A DNA stretch of 64,000 bases from Actinoplanes sandaracinus (GCF_030009775.1 NZ_JASCTH010000009.1:186001-250000); one strand, 5' to 3'; positions 39,742-49,139 are shown, counted from the first letter of the stretch. Notes: a model not told the origin generated them from the sequence alone. Numbers and translations are program-made.

Positions 39742-40389
39742 TCAGCCGCGCTTGCGGACCAGCGTCACGCCGTCGCGGACCGGCAGCATCACCACGTCGA
39801 CCCGTTCGTCGGTCACGATGTGGTCGTTGAGCCCCGCGATCGCCCGGTCGGACTCGTCGACCGGATCGAGGGCCCGCCCGCCGCGCAGCACGTTGTCGAG
39901 GACCAGCAGGCCGCCCGGCCGCAGCCGGGGGACCAGCTCGGCGTAGTAGGCGGGGTAGCCGGTCTTGTCGGCGTCCACGAACGCGAAGTCGATCACCGGT
40001 GCCGGGTCCAGCGCGCGCAGCGTCTCGATCGCCGGGGCGATCCGCAGATCGATCCGGTCGGTCAGGCCCGCCCGCTCCCAGTAGCCGCACGCCACCTGGG
40101 TCCACTCCTCGGAGACGTCGCAGGCCAGCAGCCGCCCACCCGGTCGCAATCCCCGCGCGATGCAGATCGACGAGTAGCCGGTGAAGGTCCCCACCTCGAC
40201 GGCGAACTCGGCCCCGGTGAGCCGGACCAGCATGGTGAGCAGCGCGCCCTCGTCGTGGGAGATCTGCATGCCGGCGCTGCCCGGCAGTTTCGACCAGGTC
40301 TCCTGCGCGAGGTCGCGCAGCACCTCGTCAGCGGGCGTGCAATGGGTCAGCAGGTAGTCGCCGACTGCGGGATCGATGATGTCAACCAT
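39742..40389 (-). CDS. SAM-dependent O-methyltransferase (class I, catechol-type)
   Basis: 215 residues. SAM motif 'AVEVGTFTGYSSICIARGL' near 64, metal/substrate Asp in 'DFAFVDADKTGYPAYYAEL' and 'RPGGLLVLDNVLRGGR' all match the O-methyltransferase_3 family. Probably methylates a small catechol-like molecule. The substrate is unknown. Confidence 0.9.
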   Translation of the reverse strand: MVDIIDPAVGDYLLTHCTPADEVLRDLAQETWSKLPGSAGMQISHDEGALLTMLVRLTGAEFAVEVGTFTGYSSICIARGLRPGGRLLACDVSEEWTQVACGYWERAGLTDRIDLRIAPAIETLRALDPAPVIDFAFVDADKTGYPAYYAELVPRLRPGGLLVLDNVLRGGRALDPVDESDRAIAGLNDHIVTDERVDVVMLPVRDGVTLVRKRG

Positions 40390-40453
40390 GACCGACAGCC
40401 TGCCCCAGAACCCCGGTGTGCTGCTGCCCGGCCCACCGATGACTCCGCTCCGG

Positions 40454-40663
40454 TCAGGTGCCGAGGATCAGGTAGAGCCAGCCGCCCAGGAAGAGGACCA
40501 GGATCAACGCCAGGACCCAGGTGGGAATCTTGTGGCCGCCGGCACGATCGCGCTCGATCTGGCGGTAGACCCGCTCACGGCGGCGCGCATAGCGCCCCAT
40601 GCGGACCTCGGGCTCGGAGGTCTCGGGCTGCTGAGAAGGATCGGGCTGGCCGGGAATCGTCAT
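40454..40663 (-). CDS. Small C-terminally anchored membrane protein
   Basis: 69 residues. Polar N-terminus rich in Pro/Glu/Arg ('MGRYARRRERVYRQIERDRAGG') and one C-terminal span 'IPTWVLALILVLFLGGWLYLIL'. GC3 and conservation style support a gene. Lies between O-methyltransferase and GGDEF genes. Function unknown. Confidence 0.65.
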   Translation of the reverse strand: MTIPGQPDPSQQPETSEPEVRMGRYARRRERVYRQIERDRAGGHKIPTWVLALILVLFLGGWLYLILGT

Positions 40664-40717
40664 AGCCCGGCCAGCCTAACGTGCCGCTGCCGCCGCCGGC
40701 CGGGCGCCGGTCCATGA

Positions 40718-42193
40718 CTACCCCACGACGAGCGGGTGTACGGAACGCGCCGCCTCCACCCGGTCGCGGCCGTTCTCCTTGGCCCGGTAGAGGGCCTGGT
40801 CGGCGCGTTCCAGTGTCGCGTCGATCGACTCGCCCGGCGCACACTGGGCGACGCCCGCCGAGAAGGTGCACCCACCGGGGGTGAGTGCCCGCAGCCGGTC
40901 GGCCAGCGCCACCGCCTCAGCCGTCGCGGTGCCGGGCATCAGGACGACGAACTCCTCACCGCCATACCGGGCCAGGTGATCACCGGCGCGGACCCCGCCG
41001 GACCACGCCGCCCCGGCCTCCTTGAGCAGCAGGTCACCCGCCTGATGGCCACGGGTGTCGTTGTACCGCTTGAAATGGTCGAGGTCCAGGATGACGACGC
41101 TGACCGGGCTGCCGTCGCGTTCCGACCGGGACAGGACCGCCTCCGCCACGGCCGTCCAGGCCCGCCGGTTCGCCACCCCGGTCAGCGGGTCCCGGTAGGC
41201 CAGTTCGTTGAGCGCCCGCGCCTGATCGGCCAGTTGGGCGGACTGCGCCTGCACCTGCCGGACCAGCAGGCTCATCCGGAGCACCACCAGCAGGAACATC
41301 ACCATGCAGCCGGCCGCGATGGCGAACGCGTGTTCCACCCGGCCGTGCTGCGACTCCCAGGCGAGCAGCCCCGGGGCGATCAGCGTGGCCACCGCCTGTG
41401 TCACGAGGCGACGGTGCCCGACCGGCCGGACATCCGGGGCGGGGCCGGTGACCCGTCCGGCCGAGGGGTGCAGCACGGCGGCGGTGAACAGCGCATAGGC
41501 GAACAGGTAGGTGACGGTCAGCACCACGATCAGCGCCGGGCTCGCGGTCAACGAGTAGTCACCGGCGAAGGCGAACAGGAAGTCCGTGGCGAGGAACGTC
41601 CCCAGACTGCCGGCCAGCAGCATGAAACTCGCGGTACGCACGCCGCTGGTCAGCAGCCAGACCAGCAATCCGAGCAACAGCAGGTCGAACGCCGGAATGC
41701 CGACGGCGGTCAACCGCCCGAGCAGGCTCAGGCCGGCGTCCTCGGCCAGCGGCCGGATCAGGAACACCCACACCGGCAGCACGAACGCCCCGACCACGAT
41801 CAGGGCGTCGACCAGGCTTCCGAGGTCACGGCCGGGCGCACGCCGCCGGACCATCCGCAGCAGGGCGGTGAGCTCCATCAGGTATCCGACAAGGTAGAAG
41901 ACGTCGGCCAGGGAACCCTCGGCATCGCGGCCCATGGCCTCCTGGACCGCGTGACCCAGGTCACCGGCGATCGAGGCGGCCAGTCCACCGGTCAGCAGCC
42001 ACCATGCGGCCGGGTCCTCCGGCCGCCGGCGCCGAATCGCCACCGCGGCGACCACCACCGCGACGATCATCAACGCCATGTAGAGCAGCGGCATGACGCC
42101 GTCGGTGCCGAGCAGCAGGTAGACGGTCACTGCCAGCGCATTGAACAACAGAAACGCCAGCCAGGCAGGCGGTCGTGCCAGTCGCGGCGACAT
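40718..42193 (-). CDS. Membrane-bound GGDEF diguanylate cyclase
   Basis: 491 residues. About eight N-terminal spans (residues 10-290) form a sensory membrane domain. A short coiled linker ('QVQAQSAQLADQARALNELAYRDPLTGVANRRA') leads to a GGDEF domain with active motif YGGEEF and an upstream RAGD inhibitory site five residues before it, so product feedback is likely. Makes c-di-GMP. A terminator was not seen; pafA is 78 bases upstream. Confidence 0.92.
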   Translation of the reverse strand: MSPRLARPPAWLAFLLFNALAVTVYLLLGTDGVMPLLYMALMIVAVVVAAVAIRRRRPEDPAAWWLLTGGLAASIAGDLGHAVQEAMGRDAEGSLADVFYLVGYLMELTALLRMVRRRAPGRDLGSLVDALIVVGAFVLPVWVFLIRPLAEDAGLSLLGRLTAVGIPAFDLLLLGLLVWLLTSGVRTASFMLLAGSLGTFLATDFLFAFAGDYSLTASPALIVVLTVTYLFAYALFTAAVLHPSAGRVTGPAPDVRPVGHRRLVTQAVATLIAPGLLAWESQHGRVEHAFAIAAGCMVMFLLVVLRMSLLVRQVQAQSAQLADQARALNELAYRDPLTGVANRRAWTAVAEAVLSRSERDGSPVSVVILDLDHFKRYNDTRGHQAGDLLLKEAGAAWSGGVRAGDHLARYGGEEFVVLMPGTATAEAVALADRLRALTPGGCTFSAGVAQCAPGESIDATLERADQALYRAKENGRDRVEAARSVHPLVVG

Positions 42194-42271
42194 GGGGTCC
42201 CACCTTTCCTCGACACAGCGGTCCGGTCGCGCCCATCGGCACGAACCGGACCGGTGTGAGGAATCCGTGGA

Positions 42272-43630
42272 TCACATGCTCGCGATCAGGCGCTCCACCC
42301 GCTCGTCGTAGGCGCGGAACGGGTCCTTGCACAGGACCGTGCGCTGCGCCTGGTCGTTGAGCTTGAGATGCACCCAGTCGACGGTGAAGTCGCGTCGCTT
42401 CTCCTGGGCGTGCTTGATGAACTCGCCGCGCAGCCGGGCCCGGGTGGTCTGCGGCGGCGTCTCCTTCGCCTCGAAGATCTGCAGGTCGTTGGCGATCCGG
42501 TCGACCGTCTTGCGTTTCTCCATCAGGGCGTAGAGGCCACGGCCCCGGCGCACGTCGTGATAGGCCAGGTCGAGCTGGGCGATCCGCGGGTGGCTCATCG
42601 GGATCTCGTGCTTGGCCTGGTAACGCTCGATCAGCTTGTATTTCGACACCCAGTCGATCTCACGGCTGACCGAGTCGAGGTTGCCGGTCTCGACCGCGTT
42701 GAGCACCCGGCCCCACAGCTCGACGACCCGTTTGGCGATGGGGTCGCCACCGCGGCGCTCGACGAACTCGGTGGCCTTCGACAGGTACTCCTGCTGGATC
42801 TCCAGCGCGGAGACCTCCTTGTTGTTCGCCAGGCGGATCTTGCGGCGGCCGGTGACGTCGTGGCTGACCTCGCGGATCGCCCGGATCGGGTTCTCCAGGG
42901 TCAGGTCACGCATCACCACGCCGGCCTCGATCATGCGGAGCACGATGTCGGCGCTGCCCACCTTGAGCAGCGTGGTGACCTCGTTCATGTTCGAGTCGCC
43001 GACGATCACGTGGAGACGCCGGTAACGCTCGGCGTCGGCATGCGGCTCGTCACGGGTGTTGATGATCGGCCGGGACCTGGTCGTCGCGCTGGAGACGCCC
43101 TCCCAGATGTGCTCGGCACGCTGGGACAGGCAGAAGACCGCACCGCGCGGCGTCTGCAGCACCTTGCCCGCACCGCAGATCAGCTGCCGGGTGACCAGGA
43201 ACGGGATGAGGACGTCGGCGAGCCGGCCGAACTCGCCGTGCCGCGACACGAGGTAGTTCTCGTGGCAGCCGTAGGAGTTGCCGGCCGAGTCGGTGTTGTT
43301 CTTGAAGAGGTAGATCTCGCCGGCGATGCCCTCGTCGTGCAGACGCTTCTCCGCGTCGACGAGGAGGCCTTCCAGGATCCGCTCACCGGCCCGGTCGTGG
43401 GCGACCAGATCGGTGACGGAGTCACACTCGGGGGTGGCGTACTCAGGGTGGGAACCGACATCGAGGTAGAGGCGTGCGCCGTTGCGGAGGAACACGTTGC
43501 TGCTGCGCCCCCAGGACACCACTCGGCGGAACAGGTAGCGGGCCACCTCGTCGGGCGACAGCCGCCGCTGCCCCCGATAGGTGCACGTGACTCCGTACTC
43601 GGTCTCGAGGCCGAAAATTCGCCGTTCCAT
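42272..43630 (-). CDS. pafA: Pup-protein ligase PafA
   Basis: 452 residues. 'RRIFGLETEYGVTC' opens the glutamine-synthetase-like fold with the catalytic Asp/Glu cluster, and 'LYLDVGSHPEYATPECDS', 'FKNNTDSAGNSYGCHENYLVSR' and 'INTRDEPHADAERYRRLHVIVGDSNMNEVT' are the ATP/Mg and Pup-groove segments. Joins Pup's C-terminal Glu to target lysines. A TAGTGT -10-like box lies about nine bases before the ATG. Unlike Dop it lacks the Dop-loop. Confidence 0.96.
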   Translation of the reverse strand: MERRIFGLETEYGVTCTYRGQRRLSPDEVARYLFRRVVSWGRSSNVFLRNGARLYLDVGSHPEYATPECDSVTDLVAHDRAGERILEGLLVDAEKRLHDEGIAGEIYLFKNNTDSAGNSYGCHENYLVSRHGEFGRLADVLIPFLVTRQLICGAGKVLQTPRGAVFCLSQRAEHIWEGVSSATTRSRPIINTRDEPHADAERYRRLHVIVGDSNMNEVTTLLKVGSADIVLRMIEAGVVMRDLTLENPIRAIREVSHDVTGRRKIRLANNKEVSALEIQQEYLSKATEFVERRGGDPIAKRVVELWGRVLNAVETGNLDSVSREIDWVSKYKLIERYQAKHEIPMSHPRIAQLDLAYHDVRRGRGLYALMEKRKTVDRIANDLQIFEAKETPPQTTRARLRGEFIKHAQEKRRDFTVDWVHLKLNDQAQRTVLCKDPFRAYDERVERLIASM

Positions 43631-43769
43631 GACGAAACACTACCGGCCTGAACCGGGTCAGCGGCAGTCACATCACGCGCTTTCCTCAGCACACTGTGTC
43701 CACCGGCCGGATGATCCGGTTCGGGGCACCGTCCACCCGCGACCTCCGGGCGGCCGGTACCCTCCCGGG

Positions 43770-44123
43770 ATGATCGATGCCGGGAACGTGGTCGAACGCT
43801 TCAATGCCGCATGGGAACAGGGCGATCTGGCGGCGGTGACCGCCTGCCTGGCCACGGACGTGACCTACTCCCCCAGCGCATGGGACGGCCCGGCGGTCAC
43901 CGTGCACGGGCGCGAGGCGGTCGCCGCGGTCTTCGCCGGGCAGCTCGGGCCCGGGGACGGCCCGGCCCTGGGCGCCGTCCACGTCGCCGGGGACCGGGTC
44001 GGCTGCGAGTGGCAGTGGCCGCCGGCCGCGGACGGCACGACACTGCGAGGCCTGGACGTCTACCTCGTCCGGGACGGTCTGATCGTCGCCAAGGACGTCT
44101 TCAGCAAGGTCGTCGCGCGATAG
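43770..44123 (+). CDS. SnoaL-like / NTF2-fold protein
   Basis: 117 residues of the NTF2 cone fold ('VVERFNAAWEQGDLAAVTACLATDVTYSPSAWDGPAVTVHGREAVAAVFAG', 'LRGLDVYLVRDGLIVAKDVF'). Common as small isomerases or protective domains; activity cannot be predicted. TACCCT lies six bases before ATG 43770, so possibly leaderless. Confidence 0.78.
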   Translation: MIDAGNVVERFNAAWEQGDLAAVTACLATDVTYSPSAWDGPAVTVHGREAVAAVFAGQLGPGDGPALGAVHVAGDRVGCEWQWPPAADGTTLRGLDVYLVRDGLIVAKDVFSKVVAR

Positions 44124-44124
44124 C

Positions 44125-44161
44125 GGGCGACCCGGGCTCGCACCCCGGGCCCGGGTCGCCC
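44125..44161. terminator. Terminator between the SnoaL-like gene and prcA
   Basis: Perfect 12-bp stem gggcgacccggg / cccgggtcgccc with a 13-base loop. It closes the proteasome transcript from the minus side and the SnoaL-like gene from the plus side. Confidence 0.75.
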
Positions 44162-44169
44162 CGCGATCA

Positions 44170-44964
44170 CTACTCGGTGTCCTCCGACGCGGCCGAGATG
44201 GTCGGCTTCGCCTCGGCCGGCGCGGGCGGAGCCGCGTCGACGTCGCCCAGATCGGCCTCGGGCACCGACTCGTGGCCCAGCAGAGTGGTCAACGCCGGCC
44301 CGGCGAGCCGGCGGAACGCCCGGCCCGGCCGGCGGCGGTCGAGCACGGCCACCTCGAGCTGCTTCGGGGTCAGCGTGCGGGTCTGCCCGTTCTCCCCGCC
44401 GACGCTGCCCAGTGCCTCGGCCGCCAGGGTGAGCGCCGAGGTCAGCTCCGCCGACGCGTCGTGCCGGTCACGCAGGACGCCGGCGATCGCCTCGGCCTGG
44501 CCACCCATCGCCATGAACCCCGGCTCGTCCATCACCGAGCCGTCGTAGGTGATGCGGTACAGCTCGTCGGCCTCGGGCGAGGCGCCGACCTGCGCCACGC
44601 AGATCTCCACCTCGTACGGCTTCTGCGTCTCCGAGAAGATCGCACCGAGCGTCTGTGTGTAGGTGTTGGCGAGCGCCCGCGCCGTCACGTCGCGACGGTC
44701 GTAGCTCAGGCCGACCATGTCGGCCATCCGGACGCCGCCGCGCCGCAGAGCCTCGAACTCGTTGTACCGCCCGACGGCGGCGAACGCGATCTTGTCGTAG
44801 ATCTCGCTGATCTTGCGAAGGGTGGTGATGTTCTCGGCGACGAGCAGGATGCCGCCCTCGTACGTCAGCACCACGGCCGACCGGCCGCGGGCGATCCCCT
44901 TGCGGGCGTACTCGGAGCGGTCCCGCTGGACCTGCTCCGGTGATGCGTAGAACTGCATGGCCAC
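44170..44964 (-). CDS. prcA: 20S proteasome alpha subunit
   Basis: 264 residues beginning MAMQFYASPEQVQRDRSEYARKGIARG, the classic alpha N-terminus. Central 'AVVLTYEGGILLVAEN' and 'YEVEICVAQVG' are proteasome core strands; the last ~45 residues are an acidic Ala/Pro tail. GTG 44964 (ATG two codons on also fits). Follows prcB by 55 bases. Forms the outer rings of the gated 20S. Confidence 0.96.
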   Translation of the reverse strand: MAMQFYASPEQVQRDRSEYARKGIARGRSAVVLTYEGGILLVAENITTLRKISEIYDKIAFAAVGRYNEFEALRRGGVRMADMVGLSYDRRDVTARALANTYTQTLGAIFSETQKPYEVEICVAQVGASPEADELYRITYDGSVMDEPGFMAMGGQAEAIAGVLRDRHDASAELTSALTLAAEALGSVGGENGQTRTLTPKQLEVAVLDRRRPGRAFRRLAGPALTTLLGHESVPEADLGDVDAAPPAPAEAKPTISAASEDTE

Positions 44965-45019
44965 GGTGGCTACTCCTTCTCCAGAGATACGGATCGAACA
45001 GAGATGCGGACCAAGCGGA

Positions 45020-45859
45020 TCAACCGCCCGGGTTCTCCGTGCGACCCGCGACGACCCGCTCGGCCACCGTGGTGATCTCTTCGTCGCTCAGCCGGTGCGT
45101 GCCGGCCGCCGTCGCGGTCATCACCACCGGATAGATCTTGCGGATGACGTCCGGCCCGCCGGTCGCGGTGTCGTCGTCGGCCGCGTCGTAGAGCGCCTCC
45201 ACGGCCAGGGTGATCGCGTCTTCGGTGCTCACGCCGGGCCGGTACCGCTTCTTCAGCGCCGACTTGGCGAACAGCGAGCCGGAGCCGATCGCCTCGTAGC
45301 CGGTCTCCTCGTAGAGGCCGCCGGCCACGTCGAAGCTGAAGATCCGGCCGGCGCGGGTCACGTCGCCCGGGGTCAGGTCGAAACCGGCGAAGAGCGGGAC
45401 CACGGCCAGGCCCTGCATCGCCGCGCCCAGGTTGCCGCGCACCATCGACGCCAGACGGTTCGCCTTGCCGTCCAGCGAGAGCATCGCGCCCTCGATCTTC
45501 TCGTAGTGCTCGAGCTCGACCTGGAACAGGCGGATCAGCTCGATGCCGATGCCGGCCGTCCCGGCGATGCCGATCAGCGAGTACGCGTCGGCGGGGTGGA
45601 CCTTCTTGATGTCCCGGCTGGCGATGAGGTTCCCCATGGTCGCCCGGCGGTCACCGGCCATCACCACGCCCTCGGCCGTCGCGATCGCGATGATCGTGGT
45701 GCCGTGCGGGGCGATGTCCGCGGAGAGCCCGGGCGGAAGCGGCCGGCGGCCCGGAAGCAGTTCCGGGGCGGCCTGGCTCAGGAACTGCGTGAAGGAGGAC
45801 GTCCCCGTGCTGGTGAAGAAATCCGGTAGACGCCCGGATGGATCGAAGCCCGTCGCCAC
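45020..45859 (-). CDS. prcB: 20S proteasome beta subunit
   Basis: 279 residues from GTG 45859 (SD aaagg). Residues 1-53 form a propeptide ending in 'SADIAPHG'; processing would expose catalytic Thr54 of 'TTIIAIATAEGVVMAGDRRAT', with Asp/Lys partners following. Frame continues 35 codons upstream of the GTG with no start better placed. Lies between pup and prcA and is certainly co-transcribed with prcA. Confidence 0.96.
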   Translation of the reverse strand: MATGFDPSGRLPDFFTSTGTSSFTQFLSQAAPELLPGRRPLPPGLSADIAPHGTTIIAIATAEGVVMAGDRRATMGNLIASRDIKKVHPADAYSLIGIAGTAGIGIELIRLFQVELEHYEKIEGAMLSLDGKANRLASMVRGNLGAAMQGLAVVPLFAGFDLTPGDVTRAGRIFSFDVAGGLYEETGYEAIGSGSLFAKSALKKRYRPGVSTEDAITLAVEALYDAADDDTATGGPDVIRKIYPVVMTATAAGTHRLSDEEITTVAERVVAGRTENPGG

Positions 45860-46002
45860 GTGGTTCCTTTCAGGTACGTGCAGTTGACGCACAATATCCC
45901 GCCACACCCTGCGGGTGCGATCAACGCCATCGACATGTGTTGAGGAAACGGCGGACGCCGCCATCGCGGCGGCGCCCGATCATTCAAAAACGGACAAAGC
46001 TC

Positions 46003-46218
46003 TCACTGGCCGCCTTTTTGGACGTACCCCCGGACAAACTCCTCGGCGTTTTCCTCAAGGACCGAGTCGATCTCGTCCAGCAGGTCGTCGACGTCTTCAG
46101 TGATCTCCGCGTGCCTTTCGGCGACCTCGGGATTGGCCTCGACGGTGACGTCCTCGGTTTCCTGGTCGCTGCGGCCCTTCTCGCTCTGCGACTGACCACC
46201 GGTGTCTCGGGTTGCCAT
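46003..46218 (-). CDS. pup: Prokaryotic ubiquitin-like protein Pup
   Basis: 71 residues, N-terminally disordered (MATRDTGGQSQSEKGRSDQ) with the helix 'AERHAEITEDVDDLLDEID', ending YVQKGGQ. The C-terminal Gln must be deamidated to Glu by Dop before PafA can use it, which fits dop being present. ATG 46218 is preceded by gaagggggac. It has its own terminator-separated promoter region. Confidence 0.97.
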   Translation of the reverse strand: MATRDTGGQSQSEKGRSDQETEDVTVEANPEVAERHAEITEDVDDLLDEIDSVLEENAEEFVRGYVQKGGQ

Positions 46219-46268
46219 GGATGTCCCCCTTCTCAGCCACCCGACGTCCTGCAACATCGGGTACGGAA

Positions 46269-46291
46269 AACCTACCTCGCGCCTGTGACAA
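46269..46291 (-). promoter_or_regulatory. Candidate PafBC-type promoter of pup
   Basis: Minus strand TTGTCACAG, 8-bp spacer, TAGGTT. Seven of nine upstream positions match the RecA-NDp consensus TTGTCRGTG, with exact spacer and TANNNT. Predicted start about 43 bases before the pup ATG. It touches the tail of the dop terminator. Confidence 0.5.
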
Positions 46292-46316
46292 AACACCCCG
46301 CCGGTACGGGTGTTTT
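46290..46316 (-). terminator. Intrinsic terminator after dop
   Basis: Stem aaaacaccc / gggtgtttt (9 bp, 9-base loop) followed by tttt on the dop sense strand, directly after the dop stop. It should reduce dop read-through into pup-prcBA. Confidence 0.7.
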
Positions 46317-46317
46317 C

Positions 46318-47835
46318 TCATCGACTGGTGATCACCTCAAGCAGGTCCTTCGCGCTCTCGCAGGTGTCGAAGAGCGCGCCGACATGCTTGCGGGTGCCAC
46401 GTTCCGGCTCCATCATCGGCACCCGGACCAGCGACTCCCGGCCGATATCGAAGATCACCGAGTCCCAGCTCGCCGCGACCACTTCGGAGGCGTACTGCGC
46501 CAGGCAGCGGCCACGGAAGTACGCGCGGGTGTCCTCCGGAGGCTCGTACATCGCGCGCTGGGTCAGCTCGGGGTCGAGCAGGGTCTTCATCGACCCGCGT
46601 GCGACCAGACGGTGGTAGAGGCCCTTCTCGGGGCGCACATCGGAGTACTGGAGGTCGACGAGCTGGAGTTTCGGCGAGGACCAGCCGAGGTTCTCCCGCT
46701 CGCGGTAGCCCTCCAGCAGCCGCAGTTTCGCGACCCAGTCGAGGGTGTCGGAGCAGAGCATCGGGTCGCGGCCGAGCTTGTCGAGCACGTCCTCCCAGCG
46801 GTTCAGGACGTCGACGGTCTGCTCGTCGGCGTCGACACCCAGACGGTCGTCGACGAACTGGCGGGCCCGTTCGTAGTACGCCCACTGCAGATCCAGGGCC
46901 GTGAGCCGGCGGCCGTCACGCAGCCGCATCAGGTGCGCCAGGGTCGGGTCGTGGCTGACGGCCCGCAGCTCGGAGACCGGGTCGGCGATGCCCAGCTCGC
47001 CGGTGAACACCTTCTCCTCGATCATGTTGAGGATCAGGGCGGTGGTGCCCACCTTGAGATAGGTGGAGATCTCGGAGAGGTTCGCGTCGCCGATGATGAC
47101 GTGCAGGCGGCGGTACTTGTCGGCGTCGGCGTGCGGCTCGTCGCGGGTGTTGATGATCGGTCGCTTGAGAGTCGTCTCCAGTCCGACCTCGACCTCGAAG
47201 AAGTCGGCACGCGAGGAGATCTGGAAACCGGCGCCACTGCCGTCCTGCCCGATGCCGACACGGCCGGCGCCGCAGAAGATCTGCCGGGTGACGAAGAACG
47301 GCGTCAGGTGGGCGACGATGTCGGCGAACGCGGTCTGGCGCCGCATCAGATAGTTCTCGTGTGCGCCGTACGACGCGCCCTTGTTGTCGGTGTTGTTCTT
47401 GTAGAGCTGGATGCGGTGCGCGCCGGGAATGGTGGCGGCCCGCCGTGACGCCTCGGCCATGACACGCTCGCCGGCCTTGTCCCACTTGACGATGTCGAGC
47501 GGGTTGGTGACCTCGGGAGTGCTGTACTCCGGGTGGGCGTGGTCGACGTAGAGCCGGGCGCCGTTGGTCAGTATCACGTTGGCCAGGCCGAGGTCCTCGT
47601 CGGCGAGGGCTTCGGCGGGGTCGTAGGCCGCGCCGGAATAGGTGAACCCGCGCGCGTCGCGCAGGGGGGACTCCTCTTCGTAGTCCCAGCGCGCGCGGCC
47701 GTTGCGGTTGAGCTCGGGGCGGGCGCCATAGGCGTTGACCACCTGGGAGGACGTGACCATCGGATTGGCGCCGGGCTGGCCGGGCACCGAAATGCCGTAC
47801 TCGACCTCGGTCCCCATAATCCGTCGAACGCTCAT
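46318..47835 (-). CDS. dop: Pup deamidase/depupylase Dop
   Basis: 505 residues. 'RRIMGTEVEYGISVPG' replaces PafA's opening, and a Dop-specific insertion with 'RDARGFTYSGAAYDPAEALADEDLG' (about 60-85) precedes 'LYVDHAHPEYSTPEVTNP'. 'INTRDEPHADADKYRRLHVIIGDANLSEI' is shared with PafA. Converts PupGln to PupGlu and removes Pup from substrates. Confidence 0.96.
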   Translation of the reverse strand: MSVRRIMGTEVEYGISVPGQPGANPMVTSSQVVNAYGARPELNRNGRARWDYEEESPLRDARGFTYSGAAYDPAEALADEDLGLANVILTNGARLYVDHAHPEYSTPEVTNPLDIVKWDKAGERVMAEASRRAATIPGAHRIQLYKNNTDNKGASYGAHENYLMRRQTAFADIVAHLTPFFVTRQIFCGAGRVGIGQDGSGAGFQISSRADFFEVEVGLETTLKRPIINTRDEPHADADKYRRLHVIIGDANLSEISTYLKVGTTALILNMIEEKVFTGELGIADPVSELRAVSHDPTLAHLMRLRDGRRLTALDLQWAYYERARQFVDDRLGVDADEQTVDVLNRWEDVLDKLGRDPMLCSDTLDWVAKLRLLEGYRERENLGWSSPKLQLVDLQYSDVRPEKGLYHRLVARGSMKTLLDPELTQRAMYEPPEDTRAYFRGRCLAQYASEVVAASWDSVIFDIGRESLVRVPMMEPERGTRKHVGALFDTCESAKDLLEVITSR

Positions 47836-47882
47836 GCGACCACCCTGTCCGCCACGAAGCTACGCCTGCTCATGCATCGAGC

Positions 47883-49082
47883 CTAGACGCTCTCATATCG
47901 CTTTCCGAAGCGCGCAGTACGCGCGTCCATACCTTCCGTGGCGATTTCGATCACCGTGAGGCGGCGGCCGAGCGCCTGCCCGGGCAGTTCGACGAGGCGG
48001 TGACCGGCCCAGGCTGCGCCGAGTGCGCCGGCCGTGAAGGCGACCGCGATGAGCAGCGGCTGGTCGAAGAGCCGGTTCATCACAGCGAGTACCGGAATGT
48101 GAAGCAGATAGAGCGAATAGCTGACTGTCCCGAGCCATCCGAGGACGGCCGGCACACGCCGGTCCCGGAGCACGAACGCGATCGCGAACGTCCCCGCGAC
48201 GGCCGCCGCCACTCCCGGTTCGAGATGGACCGCGACTCCGGCGCACACCAGGGCGAGACTCATCGCCGCGACCGGGCGCCCGATCTGCCGGTGCTGCAGC
48301 CGGTAGATCACGGTCCCGGCGAACAGAACCGCGAGCATCTGGACGGCCTGCGCCGATGACGCGCTGGTCACCTGATCGCTGGCATGGCCGTTGAGAAGCG
48401 GCAGGGCGGTCGCGCAGATCCCGCCGGCCGCGGCCGCCAGCACCAGACGCCTCCGGCCAGTGAGGTACGCGCAGAGCCCGCCGGCCAGAAGCACCAGGAC
48501 CGCCACCGCCGTGATCCGGCGCTGCCCCGCTCCCGCGCCGAACAGGTCCCCCGGCAGCGCCGCCCCGGCGCCGAGCGCGGCAGCCGTGAGCCCGGCCGCC
48601 CACCAGGCGCTGACACGGTGCCGTCGCCAGGCGAACAGCCCCGCCACGATCAGGTAGAAGACCATCTCGAAGGACAGGGTCCAGAAGGGCCGGAGAACCC
48701 CGCGGGTGCCGGTCAGATCCTGCAACATGGTGAGGTGCCCGGCGATCGTGGCCGTCGTCTCCGCGCCGAGCTGCCCGGGCAGGCGCACCACCCCGGCCGC
48801 GCCGAGAGCGAGCCCGGCCACGACGGCGAGGAGATAGGCGGGGTAGATCCGGAAGATCCGCCCGATCCAGAACCGGCGCAGCGAACCGTGCCGCTCCAGG
48901 CTCATCGGAATGACGTAGCCGCTGACCAGGAAGAACAGCAGGACGCCGTACTTTCCCAGGTCGAAGATCTCGAAGAGGCGCAGGTGCCGCTCGGAGCCGA
49001 GGACGACGGGACTGAGGTGGAACACGGCGACGGTGACCGCGGCCCAGCCGCGTAGTGCGTCGAGCCAGGCGAGACGGGTCAT
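47883..49082 (-). CDS. Acyltransferase-3 family membrane protein
   Basis: 399 residues, about ten spans. 'RLAWLDALRGWAAVTVAVFHLS' with the catalytic-type His in the first span and 'LLFFLVSGYVIPMSLERHGSLRRFWIGRIFRIYPAYLLA' define the OafA/acyltransferase-3 fold, which O-acylates surface sugars or antibiotics. It sits between dop and arc, where no such gene is expected, behind a strong terminator from arc and probably with its own promoter. Target unknown. Confidence 0.88.
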   Translation of the reverse strand: MTRLAWLDALRGWAAVTVAVFHLSPVVLGSERHLRLFEIFDLGKYGVLLFFLVSGYVIPMSLERHGSLRRFWIGRIFRIYPAYLLAVVAGLALGAAGVVRLPGQLGAETTATIAGHLTMLQDLTGTRGVLRPFWTLSFEMVFYLIVAGLFAWRRHRVSAWWAAGLTAAALGAGAALPGDLFGAGAGQRRITAVAVLVLLAGGLCAYLTGRRRLVLAAAAGGICATALPLLNGHASDQVTSASSAQAVQMLAVLFAGTVIYRLQHRQIGRPVAAMSLALVCAGVAVHLEPGVAAAVAGTFAIAFVLRDRRVPAVLGWLGTVSYSLYLLHIPVLAVMNRLFDQPLLIAVAFTAGALGAAWAGHRLVELPGQALGRRLTVIEIATEGMDARTARFGKRYESV

Positions 49083-49095
49083 AACCGATGAACGA

Positions 49096-49131
49096 GGGCG
49101 GGGCCGGAGGGTTTCCCCTCCGGCCCCGCCC
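49096..49131 (-). terminator. Strong terminator after arc/mpa
   Basis: Perfect 16-bp stem gggcggggccggaggg / ccctccggccccgccc with a 4-base loop, nine bases after the arc stop. Confidence 0.8.
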
Positions 49132-49139
49132 CGTGGCGA

